In this document: piece after piece, positions 7,149 to 15,736 of the stretch
Layout: every line of letters starts with the position of its first letter
How positions within the stretch are numbered: position 1 is the stretch's first letter
Assembly: GCF_015207425.1 (NCBI RefSeq)
Contig: NZ_JADEWZ010000005.1
Coordinates: 62,001 to 126,000 of the forward strand
Source: Lusitaniella coriacea LEGE 07157
GTDB lineage: Bacteria; Cyanobacteriota; Cyanobacteriia; Cyanobacteriales; Spirulinaceae
Reading direction: 5' to 3'
Length of the DNA: 64,000 bases
Notes under the pieces: generated by a model
Database searches by the model: none
What the model was told of the DNA's origin: nothing
What the model saw: only the letters and a program-made list of their open reading frames with translations
Position numbers and translations under genes: made by a program

Positions 7149-9326
7149 GTGTCCAATCCCTTCAAACGCCTCGCCCCCTTCCTCCAAGACTACATTTATA
7201 ATCGCGGTTGGACAGAACTGCGACAAGTTCAAATTGAAGCCTGTCGAGTCATCTTCGACACTAACGCCCATCTCCTCCTCGCCACAGGAACCGCCTCCGG
7301 CAAAACCGAAGCTGCATTTCTTCCCATCCTCACCACCCTCCACGAAAACCCCTCAACCAGCATCAGCGTTCTCTACATCAGTCCAATAAAAGCCCTCATC
7401 AACGATCAATTTGAACGCCTCAGCGATCTTCTCAAACAAACCCACACTGAAGTTTGGGCATGGCATGGAGATGTTTCCCAAAGTCGCAAACGCAGATTGC
7501 TTAAAAACCCCCAAGGAATCCTGCAAATTACCCCCGAATCCCTCGAAAGTTTGCTCATCAATCAATACGACGAACTCCCCAATCTCTTTCAGGATTTACG
7601 ATTTATCGTCATCGACGAACTCCACGCTTTTATGGAATCCGAACGCGGCGGACAAATTCTCTGTCAGTTATCCCGCCTTGCTTCCTTTGCGCAACACCCC
7701 ACCCGTCGCATTGGTTTATCAGCAACATTAGGAGACTATTCTTTAGCTAAAAAATGGTTGCAATCGGGAACGCAAATTCCAGTCATTTCTCCCAACACCG
7801 AAGCAAAACAAAGAACCGTTCGTTTAGCTGTCGAGCATTTTTTCATTCCTTTGGAATCCGAAGAAGAAGCTCTCGAACCGAGTCCTTACCATCGCTACAT
7901 TTTTAAGAATAGTAAGGGGAAAAAGTGTCTGATTTTTACCAACAATCGCAGCGAAACAGAATCAGTTATTGCAAACTTGCGACACATTGCCAAAACGGAA
8001 AACTTACCGGATATTTATCACGTTCATCACGGCAGTATCTCTGCAACGCTGCGGGAAGATGCAGAAGCAGCCATGCGTAAAGATTCTCCAGCAGTAACGG
8101 CAGCAACTTTAACCCTAGAATTGGGCATTGATATCGGACAATTGGAACGAGTGATTCAAATTAATTCGCCGTTTTCCGTTGCCAGTTTCCTTCAACGATT
8201 GGGGAGAACGGGACGGCGAGGAAGTCCGGCGGATATGCGTTTTGTTTGTACTGAAGCGGAGTTAACCTCCGACGATTCTTTCCCCAAACAAATTCCTTGG
8301 CAACTGTTACAAAGTATCGCCATTATTCAACTTTATGTGGAAGAACGTTGGATTGAACCTATTCCATCGCCCAGCTATCCTTTTAGTTTGTTGTATCACC
8401 AAACCATGAGTATTTTGGCGGCGCAAGGAGAACTTTCGCCATCAACTTTGGCAAAGGAGGTTTTAACGCTACCCATTTTCTCGCATATTTCCCAAGCCGA
8501 TTTCAAACAGGTACTACAATATTTAATGAGTATCGATCACCTACAAAAAACGGAAAAGGGCGGTTTAATTTTAGGGATTGTGGGTGAAAAAATTACCAAT
8601 AGTTTTCGCTTTTATGCCGTCTTTGCCGATAGTGTTGAATATTCAGTCAAAGGAGAAACGGGGGCAATTGGTAGTATTTCAATTCTTCCAGCAGTCGGGC
8701 AGCAGTTTGCTTTGGCGGGTAGAACCTGGGAAGTCTTAGAAATTGATGTAAAAAGACGGAGTATTTTTGTTAAACCTATTGAGGGGATTGCAGGAATTTC
8801 TTGGCGAGGGAGAAGTCGGGGGAAAATTCATTCAAAAGTTTTGCAGAAAATGCGGCAAGTTTTGCAAGAAGAGACGGAATATTCCTATTTATTGCCCGGT
8901 TCAAAAGAGCGTCTCAAACAGGTACGGCAATTCGCCAAACAACAGCAATTGAGACACAGAAATATCATTTCTTTGGATGAGGGATATTGCTGCATTTTTC
9001 CTTGGCTGGGAACGGTGGAATACGATACATTGGAACGTTTGATTCACTTTTGCGTGCGAGAAGTGATGGATATTCGTAAAATTCAAGGGGTTTCGCCCTA
9101 TTATTTCTTCCTACGTTTGGGTAAAACCGCATCGGTGCAAGAACTCGAACAGCATCTTGTTTCTTTTTGCAACAAAGGATTGACAAACGAGGATATTATT
9201 GCTTCGATGGAAGCGCCAAGATTGCAGAAATACGATGAATTTATTCCTAATAATCTTTTACGCAAAGCATTTGCAACGGATTGTTTGGATATGGAGGCAC
9301 TTAAAGGGCTTGAGTGGGTTTCGTAA
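7149..9326 (+). CDS. Lhr-like DEAD/DEAH-box helicase
   Basis: A superfamily 2 helicase of 725 residues. Motifs in order are Q-like ELRQVQIEA (23-31), Walker A ATGTASGKTEA (45-55), Ia YISPIKALINDQ, Walker B VIDELHAFMES (DELH), motif III LSATLGD, motif V TLTLELGIDIG and motif VI QRLGRTGRRGSP. The sequence pattern and the extended C-terminal region fit the Lhr-type core rather than RecQ or RecG. Lhr proteins translocate on single-stranded DNA and unwind DNA or RNA-DNA hybrids in repair; related helicases are also found in defence loci. The GTG at 7149 gives MSNPFKRLAPFLQDYIY. It stands alone downstream of the toxin-antitoxin pair, with no nuclease or phosphoesterase partner beside it. Confidence 0.85.
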   Translation: MSNPFKRLAPFLQDYIYNRGWTELRQVQIEACRVIFDTNAHLLLATGTASGKTEAAFLPILTTLHENPSTSISVLYISPIKALINDQFERLSDLLKQTHTEVWAWHGDVSQSRKRRLLKNPQGILQITPESLESLLINQYDELPNLFQDLRFIVIDELHAFMESERGGQILCQLSRLASFAQHPTRRIGLSATLGDYSLAKKWLQSGTQIPVISPNTEAKQRTVRLAVEHFFIPLESEEEALEPSPYHRYIFKNSKGKKCLIFTNNRSETESVIANLRHIAKTENLPDIYHVHHGSISATLREDAEAAMRKDSPAVTAATLTLELGIDIGQLERVIQINSPFSVASFLQRLGRTGRRGSPADMRFVCTEAELTSDDSFPKQIPWQLLQSIAIIQLYVEERWIEPIPSPSYPFSLLYHQTMSILAAQGELSPSTLAKEVLTLPIFSHISQADFKQVLQYLMSIDHLQKTEKGGLILGIVGEKITNSFRFYAVFADSVEYSVKGETGAIGSISILPAVGQQFALAGRTWEVLEIDVKRRSIFVKPIEGIAGISWRGRSRGKIHSKVLQKMRQVLQEETEYSYLLPGSKERLKQVRQFAKQQQLRHRNIISLDEGYCCIFPWLGTVEYDTLERLIHFCVREVMDIRKIQGVSPYYFFLRLGKTASVQELEQHLVSFCNKGLTNEDIIASMEAPRLQKYDEFIPNNLLRKAFATDCLDMEALKGLEWVS

Positions 9327-9362
9327 TCGAGGCTTAAAATGTGTAATAGGGAGTCGCTTACA

Positions 9363-9560
9363 ATGAAATTCTTTCTGACTGCAACCTTGAGTAGTTTTGT
9401 TCTGTTTTTAGGTGGCTGCTATGGCCCTTCTCCTGAGAATACTGCTGCACCGGGAGAGCAACAAATTGATAAGGCAAAAGAGGCACAGGAGACAGTGGAA
9501 CAGCAAACAGCACCGACGTTAGAACAGGTGGAACAAGAACAGAATCAAGAGAGTGAGTAG
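9363..9560 (+). CDS. Small lipoprotein
   Basis: A 65-residue predicted lipoprotein. From the ATG at 9363, preceded by GGGAG about 9 bases upstream, it reads MKFFLTATLSSFVLFLGGC. This is a lysine start, a hydrophobic stretch and a lipobox LGGC with the lipidated cysteine at about position 19. The mature part is short, Gln/Glu-rich and probably unstructured or helical. No family is recognised and the function is unknown. It begins 36 bp after the helicase stop. Confidence 0.7.
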   Translation: MKFFLTATLSSFVLFLGGCYGPSPENTAAPGEQQIDKAKEAQETVEQQTAPTLEQVEQEQNQESE

Positions 9561-9691
9561 AGTACTAATGCTCGTGAAATACTCAATGAGTTGTTAGTTT
9601 TTTTGTGTTTTGAGGAAATAATTTATTCACTTTGACTTATTACATCACATTGTAAAAAAGTCAATTCGTTTGGTAAATCTAAATAGCTTTT

Positions 9692-9716
9692 GTGCGTTAC
9701 GCTGTCGCTAACGCAC
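9692..9716 (+). repeat. GTGCGTTA...TAACGCAC inverted repeat
   Basis: A perfect 8-bp inverted repeat with a 9-base GC-rich loop, followed by CCCTAC. The same tail follows the GGTGGGC hairpins at 6241 and 34040, so it may belong to a related mobile hairpin family. The rest of the 9561-9790 gap is AT-rich and shows no gene. Confidence 0.7.
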
Positions 9717-9790
9717 CCTACTGGCTGAAGGCTTACTTAATTTGATACAACTTCATTAGGAATTAGCGCAACTGTAACTCTATTTAATCG

Positions 9791-10318
9791 TCACATTGAT
9801 TCCAAGTATTTTTGATAGCCGAGACGATCGAGATTGGCTTGTTTGTCTAGAACGGATTGGGATAAACTTTGGCGATAGCGTTGTACGCGATCGCGCAATT
9901 CAATATCTTGGGTTCCGAGAATTTGTACTGCCAATAACCCTGCATTCTTCGCACTGCCAATCGCAACGGTGGCGACGGGGATTCCTCCCGGCATTTGCAC
10001 GATGGAATAGAGGGAATCTATCCCTTTGAGGTGGCGAGTTGTGACGGGAACGCCGATTACTGGAAGGGGGGTTAATGCGGCAACCATTCCCGGAAGGTGT
10101 GCGGCTCCCCCCGCTCCTGCGATAATGACTTTAATCCCTCTGGTATGGGCGGTTTGAGCGTAGTCTACCATCCGCTCTGGGGTGCGGTGTGCGGAAACGA
10201 TCGCGACTTCGCATTCTACTTCAAATTCTTCGCATACCGCGATCGCGCCCTGCATTGTGGGCAAGTCCGAATCGCTGCCCATAATAATACCAATTAAAGG
10301 AGATTGGGAATTTGTCAT
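9791..10318 (-). CDS. purE: 5-(carboxyamino)imidazole ribonucleotide mutase PurE
   Basis: PurE converts N5-CAIR to CAIR in de novo purine synthesis, in the cytosol. The family landmarks are present: [15 protein letters not shown] near the N-terminus, [23 protein letters not shown] and [13 protein letters not shown]. From the ATG at 10318 it is about 175 residues, slightly longer than class I PurE because of a C-terminal tail. Four upstream codons also stay open, but [14 protein letters not shown] is the better start. It is not beside purK. A GACACGG-type repeat lies in its upstream region at about 10383-10425. Confidence 0.95.
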   Translation of the reverse strand: MTNSQSPLIGIIMGSDSDLPTMQGAIAVCEEFEVECEVAIVSAHRTPERMVDYAQTAHTRGIKVIIAGAGGAAHLPGMVAALTPLPVIGVPVTTRHLKGIDSLYSIVQMPGGIPVATVAIGSAKNAGLLAVQILGTQDIELRDRVQRYRQSLSQSVLDKQANLDRLGYQKYLESM

Positions 10319-10443
10319 ACAGTCTTGCAACCAAATAAGAAAGCACTCAATTATTATCCCCTCTCAAGAAACAATTTCTCACCGCATCTCCGTGTCTCCG
10401 TTTCTCCGCGTCAACCTAAGTCACAATTTAAATGCATAGCAGC

Positions 10444-10986
10444 TTATTGTTCCCCCACATAACTCATCAACCAATTAAACTTAGCTTCAGCGATTTGTAA
10501 GTGTTCGGGGGAGATGGGCAAGTGTTCCTCTGTCTCGCCGTAGTAAACTTCTTCGAGAGCTGTCCCTTTCCCTAGACGATTGACGGTTCCGCGCATTCGA
10601 TCGGCCAAACAGAGTAGAATACCGTGATAAAACCGAGCGGCAAATCCTTCTTCCCGTTGAATCTTCATGGTGAGTTGGAGTTGAGGAACGGACAACACAA
10701 CAACCTCATCAAGTGCTTTAACGGTTGCAACGGGGGTACGACTATCAATAAACGAAATTTCCCCAACCACTTCGCCTTTACTGATTTTTGCCAGTTCTTT
10801 ATCATCCAACACCACGCTCAGGGTTCCCCGCAGGACAATATAAAAAGCATTAATCGGTCTTCCTTCGTAGATTAAGGTATGACCGGGTGAAATTACTTCT
10901 TTTTTACCTTTTTGGAGCATCCAATTAAGATCGTCGTTGTTGAGTTCCCCTAAAATTAATAGGGCTTTTCTCATGCTCTCGTTCAT
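10444..10986 (-). CDS. Cyclic-nucleotide-binding-fold protein
   Basis: A 180-residue single-domain protein with the beta-roll of Crp-type cNMP-binding proteins (PGHTLIYEGRPINAFYIVLRG, then GEVVGEISFID) and a helical C-terminus without a helix-turn-helix. The ATG at 10986 is preceded by AGGAG at a good distance, so the in-frame codons up to 11097 are probably untranslated. In Crp the phosphate-binding cassette reads GE...RSAWV; here the matching stretch is SRTPVATV with Pro where the ligand-binding Arg is expected. It may not bind cyclic nucleotide, or may shift the contact to the neighbouring Arg. The role is unknown. Confidence 0.8.
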   Translation of the reverse strand: MNESMRKALLILGELNNDDLNWMLQKGKKEVISPGHTLIYEGRPINAFYIVLRGTLSVVLDDKELAKISKGEVVGEISFIDSRTPVATVKALDEVVVLSVPQLQLTMKIQREEGFAARFYHGILLCLADRMRGTVNRLGKGTALEEVYYGETEEHLPISPEHLQIAEAKFNWLMSYVGEQ

Positions 10987-11453
10987 CACGCTTAACTCCT
11001 GAGTAGTCCGCCACTTGAAAACAATCATGGGTAGAATCTTCCCTATGAATAGCATAAGCTGTCGTACATTGACATTTTGAAGTGGTAAGAGCAGCATGGC
11101 TCTATCTCTCCAACCTCATAAATCGTGCAAGTGCTTTGGGATAGAACTTTAAAGTGGTAATGTTCTTTTGACGAACCAAACGAGTAAAGGCGCGATCGCA
11201 AACCCACTTTTTGAGTTGTACCGCGCTACTATAGCGTTGACCTTTGGGATGTGGAACTCTGCGGAATCGCAAAAGGGAACAGGGAATAGGGAATAGGGAA
11301 CAGTAGGAAGAGAGACGGTGTTATTTAGGGAATATGAGAAATGAGTATTGGTTTTCACACTTCATTTGGAAACGCTATATCGAAACTCATGGAGCCAGCG
11401 AACTTGGTTTTTTAGATCCTCATTTTTTGTTGTCATGGTAGGCAGAGTAATGC
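10987..11453. other. Gene-poor interval with TTCCCTA-type repeat
   Basis: No convincing gene is seen between the divergent ends here. At 11274-11303 there is a short run of GGGAACA/GGGAATA heptamers, the same simple-sequence family as at 14013-14103 and inside the two hybrid kinases. Short frames that include it translate to PYSLFP-type peptides and are not genes. Confidence 0.6.
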
Positions 11454-12260
11454 TCACAGCGCAACTTCTTCAATTTCTGCGATGGATGCCTGCCAATCTT
11501 GAATTTCTGCGGTATTTTGTTGGGTTTCCCCGCGTCCACAACGACGATTGAAGGGACAAAAACGACATTCACCTTTGGCTTCGGGAACTTGAGGGAAAGG
11601 CAGTGCGCGATCGCGGTAATCTTGGATATAACCCTCAAGTCGTTCTAAAAGCTCGCTCAAATCCTGTTTTGTTTGTTCGTGTTGCTGGCGACTGTAGGAA
11701 AAGGTCAAACTCTTCGGCTGTTCGGGCAACTTAACAAACCAATAGGTCATCGAGAGTTGTTCGGTCAAATAGGCGGTTGTTTCCCCCAAAACAAAAAGAT
11801 AAAGGCGAGTTTGCCAATTTGCTGCAATTTTGACTCGATTTCCGGGTAATGGATAGGTTTTCCAATCCAAAATTTGAGCCGCGCGATCGTCCTGAATCAA
11901 TAAATCGTAAATAACTGTAAATAGAGAGCCTTGAAACTGCAACGTGCGGTAATGTTCCGCCTCTCGCCACCGATCGGATTTCGCTGCAAAAATCTCCGGT
12001 GCAGCACGAACTAATGCAAGCGTTGAATGTTGCAAGGGGTCGCTCTCATTCAGCAACGCATCCACTGGCAAACCCAATTCTCTCTGTTGCATCAAACGGT
12101 GGAATCGATCGCCCCAAGCCATGCGCTCCTGTTGTTCTGGTGTCGTTGGCGAACTCAATCGGTCGAAAAAAATGTGTTGAAATTTACGAGGACAAGCTTC
12201 GAGAAGATTCAGGTGTCCTTGGGAGAGACGAATAAAGAAAGAGCGGTTAGAATTGTGCAT
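11454..12260 (-). CDS. Cas4/RecB-like PD-(D/E)XK nuclease with Cys cluster
   Basis: A 268-residue PDDEXK_1 nuclease. The core is VIYDLLIQDD...ILDWKTY (D...DxK) at about residues 116-136, followed by the QTRLYLF helix that carries the Gln-Y motif of RecB/Cas4/AddB nucleases. Cys23 (EACPRKF) and the C-terminal CRFCPFNRRC provide the four cysteines that hold a 4Fe-4S cluster in Cas4 and AddB. It should be a single-strand DNA exonuclease. No CRISPR array or cas gene is near, so a repair or recombination role is more likely than spacer acquisition. Confidence 0.85.
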   Translation of the reverse strand: MHNSNRSFFIRLSQGHLNLLEACPRKFQHIFFDRLSSPTTPEQQERMAWGDRFHRLMQQRELGLPVDALLNESDPLQHSTLALVRAAPEIFAAKSDRWREAEHYRTLQFQGSLFTVIYDLLIQDDRAAQILDWKTYPLPGNRVKIAANWQTRLYLFVLGETTAYLTEQLSMTYWFVKLPEQPKSLTFSYSRQQHEQTKQDLSELLERLEGYIQDYRDRALPFPQVPEAKGECRFCPFNRRCGRGETQQNTAEIQDWQASIAEIEEVAL

Positions 12261-12462
12261 GGTTTGCTTCCGATTCTGAGGATATTATTCTGTCGTGCGT
12301 TCTATGTTGCTGATTGGTTGAATTCTCTTTGTAACTCAAATAATGTCAGTTTCCCCGTTCCTATCTTAAGGTTAATCTCATCCGTTTGCTTGCCATTGAG
12401 TTAGATTTTTTTTTGCGTTCAAATCGAGCGTTTCTGTTATCTCCAAAGGAAAAACAAACAAT

Positions 12463-13818
12463 ATGAAAAATACCCAATCGGATCGATCTGTTCGTAAAGT
12501 TGTGATTGTGGGTGGTGGTTTTGGGGGACTTTACGCAGCACAATCTCTCGGTCGCGCTCCCGTTCAGGTGACATTAATCGATAAGCGAAACTTCCACCTG
12601 TTCCAACCTTTGCTCTATCAAGTGGCAACGGGAACTGTCTCGCCGGCAGATATTTCCTCGCCCTTGCGACTGGTATTGAGCAAGTTCAAAAATGTTAGAA
12701 CGATCCTCGATGAAGTGGTGGATATCGACCCCCAAAGGAAAAAAGTTGTTTTGCTCGATGGGGAATTGGACTACGATACGCTGATTGTGGCGACGGGCGT
12801 GAGCCATCACTATTTCGGAAACGACCATTGGAAAGCCTACGCTCCCGGACTGAAAACCATTGAAGATGCCCTGGAGATTCGCAGTCGAATTTTCACGGCG
12901 TTTGAGGCGGCGGAGAAGGAAAGCGATCCCCTAAAAAGACGCGCTTGGCTGACGTTTGTAATTGTGGGCGGGGGACCAACGGGGGTAGAATTGGCGGGCG
13001 CGATCGCGGAAATGACGCGGGGTTCCCTCAGAGACGATTTTCGCAATATCGATACCACTTCTGCCCAAATCCTTCTAGTAGAAGGGATGGATCGGGTTTT
13101 GCCGCCCTACGCGCCGCAACTTTCCGCAAAGGCACAAGAAGATTTATCGCGTTTGGGCGTAACAGTGCGCGCGAAAACCATCGTGACGAATATTACCGAA
13201 GGGGTTGTTACAGTGCGCCACGGGGAGGAAGAAGAGGCAATCCCCACCCAAACGGTTTTATGGGCGGCGGGGGTTAAGGCTTCGGCAATGGGTCAAATTT
13301 TACGCGATCGCGCCGGGGCAAATCTCGATCGCGCGGGACGGATTATCGTCGAACCGGATTTAAGTTTGCCCAACCATCCCAACATCTTCGCAATTGGGGA
13401 TTTAGCCCATTTTGCCCACCAAGGTGAGCGCCCCCTCCCCGGCGTTGCCCCCGTTGCCATGCAGCAGGGAGAATACGTCGCCAAACTGCTCAAACGGCAC
13501 TTGAAGGGTGACACCTTACCTCCCTTCCAATACGCAGACTACGGCAGTCTGGCAGTGATTGGACAGAACTCGGCGGTGGTGGATTTGGGGTTTGTCAAAC
13601 TCTCTGGAATTATCGCCTGGTTAGCTTGGGTTTTTGCCCACATTTACTATCTCATTGAGTTCGATAACAAACTCATCGTTTTAACCCAGTGGGGATGGAA
13701 TTATTTCACGCGGGGACGCGGCGCGCGCCTGATTACGGGCAAAGATACTGTCAGCGTTCTATCCGAACGCATGAAACGGGAGATTTTTGTGGGTGCGGGG
13801 AATGATCGAAAGGGTTGA
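12463..13818 (+). CDS. ndh: Type II NAD(P)H dehydrogenase (NDH-2)
   Basis: A monotopic flavoprotein of 451 residues that passes electrons from NAD(P)H to quinone without pumping protons. Two Rossmann motifs are clear: VVIVGGGFGGLYAAQSL near residue 13 (FAD) and FVIVGGGPTGVELAGAI near 166 (NAD(P)H). FQPLLYQVATG and NIFAIGDLAHF are also typical of the family. The C-terminal WLAWVFAHIYYLIEF amphipathic/hydrophobic segment should anchor it to the membrane. Cyanobacteria carry several paralogues (NdbA, B, C); I cannot assign which one this is. It stands alone and is followed by a long simple-repeat region. Confidence 0.92.
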   Translation: MKNTQSDRSVRKVVIVGGGFGGLYAAQSLGRAPVQVTLIDKRNFHLFQPLLYQVATGTVSPADISSPLRLVLSKFKNVRTILDEVVDIDPQRKKVVLLDGELDYDTLIVATGVSHHYFGNDHWKAYAPGLKTIEDALEIRSRIFTAFEAAEKESDPLKRRAWLTFVIVGGGPTGVELAGAIAEMTRGSLRDDFRNIDTTSAQILLVEGMDRVLPPYAPQLSAKAQEDLSRLGVTVRAKTIVTNITEGVVTVRHGEEEEAIPTQTVLWAAGVKASAMGQILRDRAGANLDRAGRIIVEPDLSLPNHPNIFAIGDLAHFAHQGERPLPGVAPVAMQQGEYVAKLLKRHLKGDTLPPFQYADYGSLAVIGQNSAVVDLGFVKLSGIIAWLAWVFAHIYYLIEFDNKLIVLTQWGWNYFTRGRGARLITGKDTVSVLSERMKREIFVGAGNDRKG

Positions 13819-13996
13819 GAGAGACGCGGGGATGGGGTGTGGGAGGACGCGGAGACACGGTGACGCGGGGACGCGGGGAGTGGGGAGTTGGAGAGGCTGG
13901 GGGAGACGGGGAGACGGAGAGACGGGGAGATTGGGGGAGCTTTCTTGAGACGCGGCACTTCGACACGCTTAGTGACCGGGGGACGCGGGGACGCGG
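13819..13996 (+). repeat. GACGCGG/GACACGG/GAGACGG degenerate minisatellite
   Basis: About 180 bp made of degenerate GACGCGGG, GACACGGT and GGAGACGG units directly after the NDH-2 stop codon. It is the largest block in the window of the G-rich simple-sequence family also found at 5300, 15548, 26615, 39260, 55895 and 61682. Open frames across it are low-complexity and not genes. Confidence 0.85.
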
Positions 13997-14012
13997 AGAT
14001 ATTTATAATCTG

Positions 14013-14103
14013 TTCCCTATTCCCTATTCCCTATTCCCTATTCCCTATTCCCTATTCCCTATTCCCTATTCCCTATTCCCTATTCCCTATTCCCTGTTCC
14101 CTA
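14013..14103 (+). repeat. 13 tandem TTCCCTA heptamers
   Basis: Thirteen consecutive 7-bp units TTCCCTA, with one TTCCCTG (twelfth), span 91 bp. This is a short tandemly repeated repetitive (STRR) type known from cyanobacteria. It occupies the convergent space between NDH-2 and the hydrolase. Its reverse complement (TAGGGAA) appears at 11274, 19089 and 27111. Confidence 0.95.
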
Positions 14104-14194
14104 TTGCCGTCGCGCCAAGTTCCATATCCCAAAGGTCAATACTGTTGATGAGTTGGGTTAATCAGGGTCAAACTCAAGCCGACTTAAACAAGTC

Positions 14195-15091
14195 TCAATC
14201 GGACAATAACCCCTTCAACCAATCGATTGTTAATTCATTGATTTGTTGGGGTTTTTCGTCGTGGGGACAGTGACCCGCGTTGGGAATCCCGTGGAAGGTC
14301 ACATCGTCGCGCTTGGCGGCTAATTCTTGATAAATTGTTGCTCCTGAGAGGGGAGTCCAAGGATCGTCTTCGCCCCACAATACCAGCAAAGGCGATTGTA
14401 ATCGGGGCAATAATTCCCCCGGTGTGGGCCCTGGCGGTGCGGTGATGACCGAGGCGAAAACTTTTTGGGCGTTGGGATGGCAGGAGGGTTGATAGAGTAT
14501 TTCCACCAATTCATCGGTAATTGCCGCGCGATCGCGGTAAACTTGGGACAACGTGCGACGCAGGCGCTTTTTCTGGCGAATTCTGTTGAACAGAAATGTT
14601 CCACTCACAGGCGAACTGACGATTTTGGTAAACGCACCCATGACGACGCGCAAAGGAAAATTCAATTCCTCCGGACGGTGGTTGAGTCCTCCCGCACAAT
14701 TGATAACAATGGTTCCCGCAGTCATTTCAGGAGAGTGGGTTGCAACCATCAAACTCAATAACCCCCCAATGGAGTTGCCCACAAAAACAGTGGGAACTTG
14801 GATTTTTTCTCGCCAAAACGCCTGAATTTGTTCTTGCCACAATTCGACAGTGTAGTTAAGAATGGGTTTGTCGGAATTGCCAAATCCGAGAAGATCCAGG
14901 GCAAACACTTGATATCCCGCATTTGCCAGAACCGGAATATTTTTGCGCCAATGTCCGATGGATGCACCAAAACCATGAATCAAGAGCAACGGACTGCCCG
15001 TTCCTTGCACGGCATACTCGATTTGATGACCTTGCCAAGTCCAGGTTTGCGTTGTGTAGGGAGTTTGCGTAGGAAGGGGTTGTAGGGTCAT
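14195..15091 (-). CDS. Alpha/beta-fold hydrolase
   Basis: A 298-residue alpha/beta hydrolase. The oxyanion segment LLLIHGFGAS lies near residues 36-45, the nucleophile elbow GNSIGG near 104-109, the acid in LWGEDDPWTP near 240, and the catalytic His in NAGHCPHDE near 270. The catalytic triad is complete. The sequence type is the cyanobacterial/plant group that includes pheophytinase-like esterases, but its substrate is not known from sequence. It converges on the NDH-2 gene across the repeat block. Confidence 0.88.
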   Translation of the reverse strand: MTLQPLPTQTPYTTQTWTWQGHQIEYAVQGTGSPLLLIHGFGASIGHWRKNIPVLANAGYQVFALDLLGFGNSDKPILNYTVELWQEQIQAFWREKIQVPTVFVGNSIGGLLSLMVATHSPEMTAGTIVINCAGGLNHRPEELNFPLRVVMGAFTKIVSSPVSGTFLFNRIRQKKRLRRTLSQVYRDRAAITDELVEILYQPSCHPNAQKVFASVITAPPGPTPGELLPRLQSPLLVLWGEDDPWTPLSGATIYQELAAKRDDVTFHGIPNAGHCPHDEKPQQINELTIDWLKGLLSD

Positions 15092-15312
15092 TGAATTGTG
15101 GCTGTTAAAAAGAGTTTGTAAAGTTTTTTGAAGTTGTTTATTGTATCCTAGCGTTTCTTGGGTCGAAAAGAGTAGTCTTCATTCTTGAGTCGCGAGGCTC
15201 TTATTTGACACTCAGCGATCGGTCGTCAGCTTGTGAGATTGACCATAAGACTGAATGCTTACCTATCTCAATTTGCTTAAGATGAGAGTGTAGAAATTGG
15301 GGGTCTTGCCCT

Positions 15313-15528
15313 ATGGATTTCGACATCCGAACCACTGCTGATATCCCCGAATCCCAAGAATGTCCCTTATGCGGTGCGAAGAATTGGTTGCACTATTATT
15401 GTGCGGAAGAAGAAGAAATGGGGTTAATGTGTGGTTCGTGCTTAATTCATTTTCGAGATGAGGAAGAGAGTCAAGGTTTGGCGGGAACCTATAATCCTCA
15501 CCCCCCCACTCATATAAAATCTGGTTGA
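15313..15528 (+). CDS. Small zinc-ribbon-like protein
   Basis: A 71-residue acidic protein with two Cys pairs, CPLC (about 18-21) and CGSC (about 40-43), spaced as in a zinc ribbon. The middle is Glu-rich (AEEEEMGL). The ATG at 15313 is the first in frame. The C-terminal HPPTHIKSG runs into a CTCATATAAAATCTGG sequence that also occurs at about 30838. No family name is recognised. Confidence 0.6.
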   Translation: MDFDIRTTADIPESQECPLCGAKNWLHYYCAEEEEMGLMCGSCLIHFRDEEESQGLAGTYNPHPPTHIKSG

Positions 15529-15736
15529 ATACTCTCAGTGAAGATTGACACGGAGAGCGGGAGACACGGTGACACGGTGAATTTTTATAGTGGGCAAATT
15601 GGAGGAAATGATATGAAAGGGTTTGATATCATTCCCTATAGAGAATGGGTTGAGTGCCGCGCGATCGCGCGATTTCTTTCTTCCCGTTCGCCTTCAGCGT
15701 AAAATCTGTGAAGGTTAGACGATTTCCGGTGACCCA

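Noticed and set aside
11454-12260. Cas4-like nuclease as sign of a CRISPR system
   Set aside because: No repeats or other cas genes in the window; solo Cas4/RecB-like nucleases are common.
13815-14273. A 152-codon + strand frame with LFPIPYS repeats
   Set aside because: It is only a translation of the minisatellite and TTCCCTA array.
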